Positions 33,408-43,004 are shown, counted from the stretch's first letter. The stretch is DNA of 59,100 nt from Bacilli bacterium (GCA_024408505.1 JAKSUZ010000007.1:1-59100); one strand, 5' to 3'. Notes: a model not told the origin generated them from the sequence alone. A program made the numbers and translations.

Positions 33408-34425
33408 TAATTTTTATAGTAAAATTATTGAGATGAAATTAATAAGTCTCTTTAGTGGTTGCGGCGGATTAGATTTAGGCTTTGAAAAAGCCGGTTTTTC
33501 TATTCCTATCGCCAATGAATTTGATAAAGAAATATGGGATACATACATTGCAAATCATCCAAAAACAAAACTACTTAAGGGTGATATTAGAAAAATTTCC
33601 GAAAACGATTTCCCTTCGAATGTTGATGGAATAATCGGTGGACCTCCCTGCCAGTCATGGTCCGAAGCAGGAAATTTAAAAGGTATCGAGGATGAAAGAG
33701 GTCAACTTTTTTATGAATATATTAGAATTCTTAGAAAAGTTAAACCAAAGTTTTTCCTTGCTGAGAATGTAAGTGGAATGATGGCAGATCGGCATTCAGA
33801 AGCTGTTAAAAATATACTCAAATTATTTGAAGAATCTGGTTACGATGTATCTTTAACTGAGGTAAACGCTAAAGATTATGGTGTAGCACAAGAAAGAAAA
33901 AGAATTTTTTATATCGGTTTTAGAAAAGATTTAAATATTAAATTTAAATTTCCGCTTGGTTCTACATCGGATGATGAAGATAAAATTACTCTTAAAGATG
34001 TTATATGGGATTTGCAAAAAACCGCTGTTCCAGCTTTAAACAAAAATCATAAAAACCCCAAGGCGATTAATAACAATGAATATTTTGTGGGAGACTATTC
34101 AACCATATTCATGAGTAGAAATAGAGTGAAGTCGTGGGATGAACAAGCTTTCACCGTGCAAGCTTCTGGCAGACAATGTCAACTTCACCCATCCGCTCCC
34201 AAAATGGAAAAGGTAAGTACTAATTTATATCGTTTTGTTAAAAATAAAGAAAATAAATACAGAAGGATGACTGTTAGAGAAGTGGCAAGAATTCAAGGCT
34301 TTGATGATAGTTTTAAATTCATTTATGAAAATGTAAATACTGGATATAAAATGATTGGCAATGCTGTCCCAGTAAATTTAGCGTACGAAGTGGCAATTTC
34401 TATTAAGAAGGTATTAAAAAAATGA
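33391..34425 (+). CDS. DNA (cytosine-5) methyltransferase, M.HaeIII-like (GGCC)
   Basis: 344 residues from the ATG at 33391, chosen for its GAGG ribosome site; the frame also opens earlier at 33352 and an internal ATG begins MKLISLFSG. Motif I is [12 protein letters not shown], motif [19 protein letters not shown] with catalytic Cys87, motif VI AENVSG, motif [16 protein letters not shown], and target domain to motif X include [16 protein letters not shown] and [16 protein letters not shown]. These blocks closely match M.HaeIII, which methylates GGCC. It overlaps the restriction enzyme gene by four bases. Confidence 0.94.
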   Translation: MITTSNNFYSKIIEMKLISLFSGCGGLDLGFEKAGFSIPIANEFDKEIWDTYIANHPKTKLLKGDIRKISENDFPSNVDGIIGGPPCQSWSEAGNLKGIEDERGQLFYEYIRILRKVKPKFFLAENVSGMMADRHSEAVKNILKLFEESGYDVSLTEVNAKDYGVAQERKRIFYIGFRKDLNIKFKFPLGSTSDDEDKITLKDVIWDLQKTAVPALNKNHKNPKAINNNEYFVGDYSTIFMSRNRVKSWDEQAFTVQASGRQCQLHPSAPKMEKVSTNLYRFVKNKENKYRRMTVREVARIQGFDDSFKFIYENVNTGYKMIGNAVPVNLAYEVAISIKKVLKK

Positions 34426-35375
34426 GTAATCAAAGTAACAATCACGGAAGAGCCTTTGAGTATATTTGCTTAATAACTTTAGAAAAAGAAATATCTAAGT
34501 TTAGAAAGGCAAGCATTGAGATAAATTCAAGTTATGATGCATCACTCAATGCATGGAATTCTATTGATGCTAAATTGCAGAGAACTTTAGAAAAAAGTTC
34601 TTTAGCTGCTGTTAATAAAATTTTTGAACTAGAACCGCTAATTAAGGAAGATGGAAATGATGAATTGATTCTAAAAATCCAACTAGATGCCGAGGGAGAA
34701 AACGGCGATGTTAGGGATATTCTTCTTATCAGAAGAAGCATACACTGGGAAATCGGTTTAAGTGTCAAACACAACCATTTTGCTGTTAAACATAGCAGAA
34801 TAAGTAAAGGATTAGATTTTGGCTTAAAGTGGTTTGGTATAAAATGCTCCAAACAATATTGGGAAAATGTTAATGAAGTATTTTCTTATCTTGAAAAATG
34901 TAAATCAAAAAATATGAAATGGAGCGAAATCACCGACAAAGATACAAAGGTGTATGTTCCGCTTTTAGAATCTTTTATTAATGAAATCAATAGTTCTTAT
35001 AAAAAGGATTCTTTGTTGCCGCAAAAAATGGTTGAATACTTACTAGGTAAGTATGATTTTTATAAATTAATTAGTATTGATCATAAATCCGTTACTCAAA
35101 TACAAGGATTTAATCTTCATGGTCAATTAAACAAAAAATCAAGCTCAATAAATCCAACTATAAATGTTCCTATCGTTTCTCTACCAACAAGAATTGTTAA
35201 ACTTGAATTTAAACCAAATAGTACTAATACCGTCGAATTATATATGAATAATGGATGGCAGTTCAGTTTTAGAATTCATAACGCATCAACGAAAGTTGAG
35301 ACTAGTCTAAAATTTGATGTACAAATAGTTGGGATGCCTGCTAATATTCTTATAATTGATTGTCCGTGGAGATAA
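34422..35375 (+). CDS. HaeIII-family type II restriction endonuclease
   Basis: 317 residues, HaeIII-like length. The start [24 protein letters not shown], the block [14 protein letters not shown], the catalytic region [35 protein letters not shown] (D-x-n-E-x-K type, with Glu before GLS-x-K), and the C-terminal [30 protein letters not shown] match the HaeIII family, which cuts GG^CC. ATGA overlap with the methyltransferase fits a type II R-M operon. The catalytic set appears intact. Confidence 0.9.
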   Translation: MSNQSNNHGRAFEYICLITLEKEISKFRKASIEINSSYDASLNAWNSIDAKLQRTLEKSSLAAVNKIFELEPLIKEDGNDELILKIQLDAEGENGDVRDILLIRRSIHWEIGLSVKHNHFAVKHSRISKGLDFGLKWFGIKCSKQYWENVNEVFSYLEKCKSKNMKWSEITDKDTKVYVPLLESFINEINSSYKKDSLLPQKMVEYLLGKYDFYKLISIDHKSVTQIQGFNLHGQLNKKSSSINPTINVPIVSLPTRIVKLEFKPNSTNTVELYMNNGWQFSFRIHNASTKVETSLKFDVQIVGMPANILIIDCPWR

Positions 35376-35392
35376 TATTTAAGGGGTATTTT

Positions 35393-35866
35393 ATGAAAAG
35401 CGAAGAAGAAAGATTTGCAGCCGGTTATAAATATTTCGGAAAGATATATGAAAAAAACAAAAAACAATATAAAGAAGAATACTATTTAAATACTGGCATT
35501 TGGTGGTTCGTGAAAAATTCTACTGTTATCGTTTTTACATCCAATATATCTTCAACAAAGTATTTGTATCAAGTGTTTAAGAAAGATGCTAAGGATGTTT
35601 GCATTTATTATTTTAAGACAGATGTAGATATTAATTTACTGAATGAATATTATAAAAATTCAAATGTACATTTTAAGAAAATATCGAAAAATCCTTATAT
35701 TGAATTCAAACATAATACTATTGTCTTTTGTGGGAATGATACTATCGTTTTTGATAGGAATGAACTTGGCGACAATGGTTATTTCACCAAAACGAGAGAA
35801 GTTTATAGGGATAAATCTATTGAACACTATAATTTATATTATTCTCGAGCGAAAAAAATAATCTAA
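35393..35866 (+). CDS. Unknown protein in the restriction-modification island
   Basis: 157 residues from the ATG at 35393, preceded by AAGGGG; an earlier in-frame ATG (35360) lies inside the endonuclease gene and is less likely. The first 35 residues are charged with FAAGYKYFGKIYEKNKKQYK, followed by alternating short hydrophobic strands (VIVFTSNIS, VCIYYFKT, TIVFCGNDTIVF) suggesting an alpha/beta fold. No family recognised and no catalytic motif. Its position 17 bp after the endonuclease and 15 bp before the protease suggests an operon in defence. Confidence 0.6.
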   Translation: MKSEEERFAAGYKYFGKIYEKNKKQYKEEYYLNTGIWWFVKNSTVIVFTSNISSTKYLYQVFKKDAKDVCIYYFKTDVDINLLNEYYKNSNVHFKKISKNPYIEFKHNTIVFCGNDTIVFDRNELGDNGYFTKTREVYRDKSIEHYNLYYSRAKKII

Positions 35867-35881
35867 TTTTGAAATGTAAAA

Positions 35882-36718
35882 ATGAAAATTGATGAGCAGC
35901 TTATACATACAACAATTAGAATAGTTTCCAAATCCATAAATAATCAATTTAGTACGGGAACTGGTTTTTTCTTTAGATTTATTTTTGAAAATAATGCGAA
36001 TGTGCCAACTATAGTTACTAATAAACATGTTTTAAAAGATTCGGCAACAATTAATTTAAGATTTAGTCTAGATAACAATGGGTCTTTTGTGCCAGGTAAA
36101 TTTTTTGAATTTAATTATGAAACAAAAAACTTATTGATAATAGATCACCCAGATGATTCTGTCGATTTATGTTTAATTTGCATTGCGCCGCTTTTGAATA
36201 ATATTGAACAAAAATTGCATATTGTTTATTTGACTAAAGATAACCTTATAACAAAAGAGTATATAAATGAAAACATTTCTAATATAGAGGAAATTACATT
36301 TATCGGTTATCCAGATGCTATCATAGATGATTATAATAATCTTCCTGTTGTAAGGAGGGGTATTACTGCTACTTCTATTAAATATGACTTTAACAATAGA
36401 AAAGAATTTTTAATAGATTCGGCAATTTATGGCGGGTCAAGTGGTTCTCCTGTTTTCATCTTTAATCAAGGCTCTTATTCAATAGGAAATAGGTTGTTTG
36501 CTGGTAGTCGTCTACTTTTAGTGGGAATAGTTTTTGCGGTTGCACAACATAGAGTTAATGGCGAACTAAAAATTATTGAAATTCCTACATCATCGAAACC
36601 TATATCTGAGACTTTAATTCCTAACAATATTGGTTTTGTTATAAAGGCAGAAAGATTATTAGATTTTTTTGACATTTTAAAAGAAAAAATAAAATCGGAA
36701 CAAACAAAGAATCTTTAG
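35882..36718 (+). CDS. Trypsin-like serine protease in a defence island
   Basis: 278 residues with a chymotrypsin-like fold: GTGFFFRF opens the barrel, His49 lies in VTNKHVLKD, Asp95 in DSVDLCLI and Ser187 in GGSSGSPVF, giving a complete catalytic triad. There is no signal peptide or membrane segment, so it is probably cytosolic. No Shine-Dalgarno precedes the ATG. Cytosolic trypsin-like domains occur as effectors or cofactors in several prokaryotic defence systems; the role here is inference. Confidence 0.82.
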   Translation: MKIDEQLIHTTIRIVSKSINNQFSTGTGFFFRFIFENNANVPTIVTNKHVLKDSATINLRFSLDNNGSFVPGKFFEFNYETKNLLIIDHPDDSVDLCLICIAPLLNNIEQKLHIVYLTKDNLITKEYINENISNIEEITFIGYPDAIIDDYNNLPVVRRGITATSIKYDFNNRKEFLIDSAIYGGSSGSPVFIFNQGSYSIGNRLFAGSRLLLVGIVFAVAQHRVNGELKIIEIPTSSKPISETLIPNNIGFVIKAERLLDFFDILKEKIKSEQTKNL

Positions 36719-36868
36719 ATTTTGTTATCTCACGAATCCATGCCTCCCATTATTTTTGCCTAAATAAGGTTTTCTCACCTATGGTTTTTGGGGGTGTTGC
36801 CTAATTTATGCAGTACACTCCCAGTAAATAAATTACGATTATAAAGTAATCGTTATATATAAAAAGAT

Positions 36869-36912
36869 AAAAAAGACACAAGAAAATCAAAAATATTTTT
36901 GTGTCTTTTTTT
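36869..36912 (+). terminator. Long-stem terminator before the AbiE genes
   Basis: AAAAAAGACACAA (36869-36881) and TTGTGTCTTTTTT (36899-36911) form a 13-bp stem with a 17-nt loop and T-tract. The A- and T-rich ends allow it to act in both directions. Confidence 0.8.
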
Positions 36913-36957
36913 GATTTATTGTAAAAAAATGTTGTTTTACTCCAGAAACTGCTATAT

Positions 36958-36963
36958 TATAAT
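36958..36963 (+). promoter_or_regulatory. -10 box of the AbiE operon
   Basis: TATAAT (36958-36963) with a weak -35 (TTTTAC, 36935-36940, 17 nt upstream), followed by AAAGGAGG and the ATG at 36984. Confidence 0.5.
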
Positions 36964-36983
36964 AATAGTTAAAGGAGGCAAAT

Positions 36984-37592
36984 ATGGTATTTTCGAATAA
37001 TGATTTTCGTATTTATTTTCGCAATATATCAAATATCAATCAAAAGATAAGGAACGAAGTAAATAAGAATAGATTTGTTAGAATAGTTAGAGGTATTTAC
37101 TCTAGCGATCCAAATAACGATTATTTGTATATTGCTAATAGAATTAATAATAATTCCTATATATCTTTTGATTATGCTCTTTATTATTATGGGCTAATAC
37201 CTGAACGGGTAAACGCTATTACATCTGCTACAAGAAATACCAATAAGAAGCGTGCGTTTGTTGGTGGCATGCGTAAGTATATTTATCGTGATGTTAATTC
37301 ACGCGCTTACTCAGAAGATATAAATTGCATTGTTGATGTCAATAATAATAACATTAGGATAGCATCGAGAGAAAAGGCTATTTGTGATAAGTTATCGACC
37401 ATACCTCATATAAGAACTATGAAGGGTATTAAGAACACACTTTTTTATGATTTAAGAATAGACGAGGAAGTTTTATTTAATTTAAATATTGATAGAATGA
37501 TTAGTTTATCTAAGATGTATAATAAGCCAACTCTAAATATTTTTGCTAAGTTTTTAGAAAAGAGAAGATTATATGAATCAGGAAGTCGTTGA
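36984..37592 (+). CDS. abiEi: AbiEi-family antitoxin of a type IV toxin-antitoxin system
   Basis: 202 residues. An N-terminal helical part that could be winged-helix precedes RIVRGIYSSDP, the typical R-G-x-Y-x-x start of the conserved domain, then NNNSYISFDYALYYYGLIPE and IASREKAICDKLS. AbiEi represses its operon and neutralises AbiEii without direct binding. Strong AAAGGAGG ribosome site. It overlaps abiEii by 20 bases, the usual arrangement. Confidence 0.83.
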   Translation: MVFSNNDFRIYFRNISNINQKIRNEVNKNRFVRIVRGIYSSDPNNDYLYIANRINNNSYISFDYALYYYGLIPERVNAITSATRNTNKKRAFVGGMRKYIYRDVNSRAYSEDINCIVDVNNNNIRIASREKAICDKLSTIPHIRTMKGIKNTLFYDLRIDEEVLFNLNIDRMISLSKMYNKPTLNIFAKFLEKRRLYESGSR

Positions 37593-38454
37593 AGAAGTAA
37601 ATAAGCTACATCCTAAGAATAGCGATGATTATGGAAATGCTATAAAAGAAATATTGCAAAACATTGTTTTGATAGGACTTTCAAAAACAGATTTTTTCAA
37701 AAAAACTTGTTTTTATGGCGGCACTTGTTTACGAATTTTTTATAATCTAGATCGATTTTCTGAGGATTTAGATTTCACGTTAAATGCTGTAGATAGTGAA
37801 TTTGGTTTTAAACCATTTTTTAATGAAATTATTGCCACTTGTAAATATTATGGATTTGATGTTGAAATAAAAGAAAAGCCAAAAGACATTGAACATAAGA
37901 ATATTGTAACTGCCTATTTAAATACAAACAAAAGAGATGCTTTTATTAATTGCAACGCCCCTAGACTATATATTGATCATATTCGACCAGAAGAAAAAAT
38001 AAAAATTAAATTAGAAGCAGATGTCGAACCACCGCTCGGATACAAAATCAAAGAAAGAATATTAAGTTTTGGTGGCAATCATACTATTATTACCGCAGAC
38101 GAACAGTCTTTGTTAGCAGGGAAAATTCATGCCATTTTATATAGAAATTTTCCTAATCGAGTAAAAGGTAGAGATTACTATGACTTTATTTTTTTAGTTA
38201 ATATGAATGTTTCAGTTAATCTTACTTATTTAGCAAACAAAATAGCAAAATCTAATGATAAGTTTAATAAAAAAACATTCGATATAATTGAACTAAAACG
38301 AATGCTCAAAAAACGAATAGATTCTATAAATTTAAATCAAGCGAATGATGATTTAGACCCTTTAATATCAAATCCTTCTAATAATCCATTTTTAACAAGA
38401 GATGTACTTTATAAATGCATAAACAATCTAAAGATTGGCCAGAATAATTATTGA
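37573..38454 (+). CDS. abiEii: AbiEii-family nucleotidyltransferase toxin
   Basis: 293 residues. The DNA polymerase-beta-like nucleotidyltransferase motif is FYGGTCLRIFYNLDRFSEDLDFTLN (G-G-T-x-L and S-E-D-L-D-F), and the later KGRDYYDFIFLV motif is typical of AbiEii. The toxin uses NTPs to arrest growth during phage infection. It is paired with the AbiEi-like gene upstream and appears intact. Confidence 0.92.
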   Translation: MNQEVVEEVNKLHPKNSDDYGNAIKEILQNIVLIGLSKTDFFKKTCFYGGTCLRIFYNLDRFSEDLDFTLNAVDSEFGFKPFFNEIIATCKYYGFDVEIKEKPKDIEHKNIVTAYLNTNKRDAFINCNAPRLYIDHIRPEEKIKIKLEADVEPPLGYKIKERILSFGGNHTIITADEQSLLAGKIHAILYRNFPNRVKGRDYYDFIFLVNMNVSVNLTYLANKIAKSNDKFNKKTFDIIELKRMLKKRIDSINLNQANDDLDPLISNPSNNPFLTRDVLYKCINNLKIGQNNY

Positions 38455-38475
38455 CTAAAAAAACATCGCAATGTT
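38455..38475 (-). terminator. Terminator of the 38495-40285 gene
   Basis: On the minus strand AACAT-TGCG-ATGTT (38475-38462) is followed by TTTTTTTAG. A second inverted repeat, TGTGAAC (38478-38484) with GTTCACA (38493-38499), overlaps the stop codon. Confidence 0.65.
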
Positions 38476-38494
38476 GATGTGAACCCCATTTAGT

Positions 38495-40285
38495 TCACAT
38501 AAAAGCCGGTTTTTTTATTGACCGGGATGAGGGTGATTGATAAGTGTAGCTTAATGCGAATCGTTCATTTTCTTTTCCTAAATTTTCTATATTAGGTACC
38601 ATTTGTTCTTCAACATTAACAAGCAAAGTATGTATCTCATTTTTATAAGGCAAATTAGGCACTAATAAATCGATATCAACTTCAAAGTGTCCATTATTGT
38701 ATCTAAAAAAATCATTAAGCGAAGATGGAATTAATTCAATAATCTGTTTTTGCAATTCAGAGTCGGTTATATGTAATTTACCGAAATAAATGTCCTTTAA
38801 TTCAAATGTTATATTACCAATTTTATTATTATCATCGCTGAGTTCAAAATCTATATGATCGCTACTAATAACAGCAGTCACAGGAGCGCCTGCAATATTA
38901 AGTCTGAGGTATACGACAAATTGATATCTAGATTCCTTGGGAATATCTTCTCCAAGATCCTCAAACCCTACATAGATGTTATCAACAGTTATATAATCAA
39001 AATACCATTTATCTTCATCCATAAATGTAATTTGTATTGTGTTGCCAATTGCTTCGGTTACTTTATCTGCTAATAATTGGTTAAATTCATTGGTCGGCAA
39101 ATAAAACGTAACAGAAGTAGGGGATTCTTGTACATCAACATTTACTATTTTCTCCTGTTCTATTTGACTGAGACAATAATCGCCAAATTGCCCTTTGCCA
39201 GTTGTCAACCCGCCTCTATATTCTGTTAACGCAATTTCATTGCTTTCTACATTTTTAACATAAGAAGCTAATGCTCGCCCTAAGTCAGTTTCTTCAATAC
39301 TATCAATGTAACCTTGAATTGTATAATCAGATTTATCATATCCACGCACTAAATATTTAAATACTTTAGAAGCATCTAATTCTGGAAGAAGTTGATTACC
39401 TGCGCCATCCTTAGCATTTAATAAAGTAATAACTTCTTCTTTATGATTTTCTAAATCGGTAAATTCAAGCGGAGCCTTTTTGTAGTAAGGACTTGGATCT
39501 TCTGGATTATCAGAAATTTGTAAATTTCTTAAATCAAAAGTAGCGGTTACGCCATTATCGTAATGCGGTTTTAAAACCGTATCATCACCCATAGCGCTTA
39601 ATAAAACATCAAGATAAGGATTTTCACCTAACTTACTTAAGTAAACACCAACATCTTCTTGGAATTGCGAACGAGTATAAGTCAATAATCCATTAGCGAT
39701 GTCACTTTTAATATGGAAACCAGATTTAGCGAAAGCGTCATCTAGTGTTTGGTTATTAATAAACTTACCTAAGATACTGGTCACTAAATTCTTTGGTATT
39801 GGTAAACGACCAAGAGTTACACCATTAATAGTAAAGACTAACTTTCTTACATCACTATCCCCTTCTGCGTTTAAACTAGTGTGCATTAACGCTCTAGTTT
39901 TAAAGAACGATGCAGTAATATCCATAACGAAGGTATAGTTATTGCCGTTGATGTAACAATACATCTTAGGGATATAAGTTTTTTGATTGATTTCATCACA
40001 AGCAGACATCATGATTCCATCGATCATCTTTTCATCAACAACAAAGTCTAGTTGTGGATTCTCTTTATCCATCTTCTTAATTCCGTTATGGAAAGACTCA
40101 CTAACAAAGTTTTGATAGGTTATTTCACTATCAGATACTTCTTTAGAAGTAGTATCAAAGAATGAGATAAAGACAAAGCTTACTGGGAATACTACTAAAA
40201 TACCAAAAATAATTAGGAAAATTTTTAGCCCCTTGTGCTTCTTCTTTTTCGGCTGTTTATTAGCCACTTCTTGTTTCTTATCCAT
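38495..40285 (-). CDS. Large membrane-anchored extracytoplasmic protein of unknown function
   Basis: 596 residues. A basic head rich in K and Q (1-25) and one membrane segment (about 26-48, LKIFLIIFGILVVFPVSFVF) indicate an N-in signal anchor with about 545 residues outside. The ectodomain looks beta-rich with repeated patterns such as YNNGVTATFDLRNLQI and DDNNKIGNITFELKDIYFG, suggesting tandem beta domains. No catalytic motif recognised. TATATT (40297-40292) is 6 nt before the ATG, so probably leaderless. Seems chromosomal background rather than part of the island. Confidence 0.75.
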   Translation of the reverse strand: MDKKQEVANKQPKKKKHKGLKIFLIIFGILVVFPVSFVFISFFDTTSKEVSDSEITYQNFVSESFHNGIKKMDKENPQLDFVVDEKMIDGIMMSACDEINQKTYIPKMYCYINGNNYTFVMDITASFFKTRALMHTSLNAEGDSDVRKLVFTINGVTLGRLPIPKNLVTSILGKFINNQTLDDAFAKSGFHIKSDIANGLLTYTRSQFQEDVGVYLSKLGENPYLDVLLSAMGDDTVLKPHYDNGVTATFDLRNLQISDNPEDPSPYYKKAPLEFTDLENHKEEVITLLNAKDGAGNQLLPELDASKVFKYLVRGYDKSDYTIQGYIDSIEETDLGRALASYVKNVESNEIALTEYRGGLTTGKGQFGDYCLSQIEQEKIVNVDVQESPTSVTFYLPTNEFNQLLADKVTEAIGNTIQITFMDEDKWYFDYITVDNIYVGFEDLGEDIPKESRYQFVVYLRLNIAGAPVTAVISSDHIDFELSDDNNKIGNITFELKDIYFGKLHITDSELQKQIIELIPSSLNDFFRYNNGHFEVDIDLLVPNLPYKNEIHTLLVNVEEQMVPNIENLGKENERFALSYTYQSPSSRSIKKPAFM

Positions 40286-40343
40286 ATTTACAATATATCA
40301 CATTTCTCCATTTTATTATAATTAAGATATAATAAAGGTAGTT

Positions 40344-41258
40344 ATGCTAACACCACTTTATAAAATTACTTATAAGTATCAAGGTCGTGAAAAGATCATT
40401 TTTGTTAAGGATGAAAGTAAGAACATTACTGGTTCTATTAAGTACCGTCCGGCTAAATATATGATCGATATGGCCTACAATCTTCATCAACTAGATAAAG
40501 ATACACCAATCATTGAAGTTACTAGCGGTAACATGGGTATTGCTTTAGCGCGTGTTGGTAAGAGTTATGGCAATAAAGTTATTATCTACATGCCAAAAGA
40601 CATGAGCAAAGAAAGACAAGAGATGATTAAGAAAGAAGGCGCGGAATTAGTTTTAACTAAAGATTTCCCAGAAGCCTTTAAATTAGCAACCATGGCAAAA
40701 GGATTTAAAACTAAACAGTTTGCTAATCCACATAATGCAGATTCATATGTATCACTTGCTCAAGAAATCGAAATGAAATTAAAGAAAGAAGATATCGTTG
40801 GATTTATTGCTGGTGTTGGTACTTCGGGAACCTTATCAGGTACTGGTAGTTACTTTAAACGTAAAAATCCTAAATTTAAAATGATCGCCTTAGAGCCTAA
40901 AGAAACTTCTTTACTTACTACTAGAATAAGAAACGGAGCGACTCATGAAATTCAAGGAATAAGTGATGGCTTCATTCCTAAACTTTATTACTATAAAAGA
41001 CAATTAGTGGATCAAATTATCACCGTTACTAGTGTTGACTCAATTGTCATGGCACAAAAGTTAATGGAAAAATTTAATTTAGATATTGGTATATCTAGCG
41101 GCGCGAATTTCTTAGGCGCAGTTACTAGTAAAGTAAATAAAATCATTACCGTATTCCCTGATAGCGCAGATCGTTATAAGACTACTCGTTTAATGGATAA
41201 ATCATTAAAGAGCGATTTAGTAAATCAAATTGAATTAATTAAAATCGAAACACTATGA
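40344..41258 (+). CDS. PLP-dependent cysteine-synthase-family enzyme
   Basis: 304 residues, fold type II. The PLP lysine is in ESKNITGSIKYRPA (K-D-E-x-x-N-x-T-G-S-x-K), the Asn loop is TSGNMGIALA, and GVGTSGTLSGTGSY binds the phosphate. It resembles O-acetylserine sulfhydrylase (CysK), which makes cysteine from O-acetylserine and sulfide, but CysK-like proteins can have other reactions. No sulfur genes are nearby. AAAGG lies close to the ATG, with TATAAT (40328-40333) 10 nt upstream. It overlaps the next gene by four bases. Confidence 0.85.
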   Translation: MLTPLYKITYKYQGREKIIFVKDESKNITGSIKYRPAKYMIDMAYNLHQLDKDTPIIEVTSGNMGIALARVGKSYGNKVIIYMPKDMSKERQEMIKKEGAELVLTKDFPEAFKLATMAKGFKTKQFANPHNADSYVSLAQEIEMKLKKEDIVGFIAGVGTSGTLSGTGSYFKRKNPKFKMIALEPKETSLLTTRIRNGATHEIQGISDGFIPKLYYYKRQLVDQIITVTSVDSIVMAQKLMEKFNLDIGISSGANFLGAVTSKVNKIITVFPDSADRYKTTRLMDKSLKSDLVNQIELIKIETL

Positions 41259-42244
41259 AACCGGTCGCAATTGTTTTAATTGTCATTGTTTCTTTATTTG
41301 CGCTTTTAATTATCTTAATGCTAGTCATTAATCATTTTATTTCGAAAATATTTAGTAAAAGAAATGAACCTAATCTACATTTTAAATTTTTAAGCTTAAA
41401 AGATTATCCTAATCTAACGATGAAGGATGCGTATGTTAGTAGTGTGTATAAGGTTAAGTTACATGGTGGGATTTTTTCTTATAAAAAAGAAAAATATCAT
41501 GGAGTAATTATTTTTTACCACGGATTCCTTAGTGGTTATATCAATTATCTTAATGTGATTGATTATTTTGCAAAAGCAGGTTTTATTGTGGTGGCTTTTG
41601 ATATGTATGGTAATTACACCAGTGAAGGCAAAAGTATGAAAGGTTTTCCAGTCGCAGATAAAGATAATAAACAAATTATTAACTTTGTTAAAAATAATCC
41701 TGAATTAAATAAATATCCACTATTCACATTAGGTCATTCTTGGGGTGGTCACACCGCTTTAACAAGTTTAATTCATGAAGATTTAGCGATTAAAAAAGCA
41801 TGTGCATTATCTCCTTTTAATTCCAATACCGATGTTACTTATTCAACTAATAAAAATTTAAGATTAATTGGACCATTAATTTATTTAATTAACCTATTTA
41901 AGTTTGGACATGAATCAACCTATAGCGCAGTTAGCGCTCTTAAATATACCACCGCGGATGTTTTGATAATCTCAGGTGATCAAGATTCTAATATTAAACC
42001 GGAATACTCTTACCATAAATATCAAAAAGCAATTAAAGATAATCAATTAGATAATGTAACCATAAAATATTATCCAAATCGTAAGCACTTCTTATATTTA
42101 AGTGAGAGAAGCGAAGCTTATTTCACCAAAGAAATTTCTTTTCCAAGAACTGATCCGATTGACTTTGATCATTTAGATTATTCACTTGTGAATGAACTTG
42201 ATGAAAAAATCTTACAGGAAATTGTTGATTTCTTTTTAAGATAA
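41255..42244 (+). CDS. Membrane-anchored alpha/beta hydrolase, lysophospholipase-like
   Basis: 329 residues. An N-terminal membrane segment (4-27) is followed by an alpha/beta hydrolase: IIFYHGFLSGYINYL as oxyanion strand, TLGHSWGGHTAL with the nucleophilic Ser, ILISGDQDSNIKPE-like VLIISGDQDSNIK as acid, and NRKHFLYLSE with the His. It could hydrolyse lipids or esters at the membrane. Translationally coupled to the CysK-like gene (ATGA overlap). It ends 1 bp before the convergent trmD. Confidence 0.8.
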   Translation: MKPVAIVLIVIVSLFALLIILMLVINHFISKIFSKRNEPNLHFKFLSLKDYPNLTMKDAYVSSVYKVKLHGGIFSYKKEKYHGVIIFYHGFLSGYINYLNVIDYFAKAGFIVVAFDMYGNYTSEGKSMKGFPVADKDNKQIINFVKNNPELNKYPLFTLGHSWGGHTALTSLIHEDLAIKKACALSPFNSNTDVTYSTNKNLRLIGPLIYLINLFKFGHESTYSAVSALKYTTADVLIISGDQDSNIKPEYSYHKYQKAIKDNQLDNVTIKYYPNRKHFLYLSERSEAYFTKEISFPRTDPIDFDHLDYSLVNELDEKILQEIVDFFLR

Positions 42245-42245
42245 T

Positions 42246-43004
42246 TTATTTATTAGGAATATATTTCTTGCCTTTCTTGATGGCATCTAGTTCAAGCTTA
42301 GTGTAATCTTTTTCGTTTAATAATTTGATATCTTCTTTGCTTAACTTTATTTTCTTAAATAAATCTGGTCGATATTTTTTAGTGAGTTGTAATTGTTTCT
42401 TTTTGTTATAACGATCAATTACCTTATGGTTCCCGCTATAAAGAACATCTGGAACTTTATCACCCTTATAGATATAAGGTTCAGTATATTGAGGATACTC
42501 TAATAAATCATCATTAAACGATTCATGGTCAAGCGAAGTGTTAGTAATTGCACCTTTAAGTAAACGAATGACGCTATCAGCGATAGCCATGCTAGCGACT
42601 TCTCCACCGGTTAAAACATAATCACCAATGGATACTAATTCATCAACATATTTATTAACACGTTCATCAACGCCTTCATAATGACCGCATACAATAGTTA
42701 ATTCTTTTAGTTTACTAAATTCTTTAGCTTTCGCCTCGTTATAAGTTTTACCGCGTGGCGATAAAAGAATCTTATGACCATTTACTTTCTTTAAGGCATC
42801 AACGATTGGTTGGCATTTCATTACTAGACCCGCTCCACCAGAGACCGGAGGAGTATCAACACGCCCATATTTATCTTTCGTATAATCACGAATATTAATG
42901 ATATTAATCGTAACTACTTTTTTACCAATTGCGCGTTTAATAATCGAATTAGTTAAAAAGCCATCAAACATACTAGGAAATAAAGTAAGAATATTTATTT
43001 TCAT
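42246..43004 (-). CDS. trmD: tRNA (guanine-37-N1) methyltransferase
   Basis: 252 residues. NILTLFPSMFDGFL at the start, LLSPRGKTYNEAKA, VCGHYEGVDERV and SIGDYVLTGGE form the SPOUT trefoil-knot SAM site of TrmD, with RYNKKKQLQLTKKYRPDL the tRNA-binding tail. It methylates G37 in tRNAs reading CUN, CCN and CGG. Last gene in rpsP-KH-rimM-trmD; ATG overlaps the rimM stop by four bases. Confidence 0.96.
   Translation of the reverse strand: MKINILTLFPSMFDGFLTNSIIKRAIGKKVVTINIINIRDYTKDKYGRVDTPPVSGGAGLVMKCQPIVDALKKVNGHKILLSPRGKTYNEAKAKEFSKLKELTIVCGHYEGVDERVNKYVDELVSIGDYVLTGGEVASMAIADSVIRLLKGAITNTSLDHESFNDDLLEYPQYTEPYIYKGDKVPDVLYSGNHKVIDRYNKKKQLQLTKKYRPDLFKKIKLSKEDIKLLNEKDYTKLELDAIKKGKKYIPNK

Larger units (their letters stand above)
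36719..36983. other. Noncoding gap with TTGCCTA motifs
   Basis: 265 bp. It holds TTGCCTAAATAAGGTTTTCT (36757-36776) and TTGCCTAATTTATG (36797-36810), related to the motifs at 32952 and 33031, then a terminator and the AbiE promoter. No gene is seen. Confidence 0.6.

Noticed and set aside
33391-35375. Strong avoidance of GGCC in the window as a sign of long-term R-M residence
   Set aside because: GGCC occurs at several places (for example 452, 5704, 8432, 13264, 19186), so avoidance is not obvious by eye; it needs a count against expectation.
32783-38454. Prophage or insertion sequence
   Set aside because: No integrase, transposase, capsid or terminal inverted repeats were seen.
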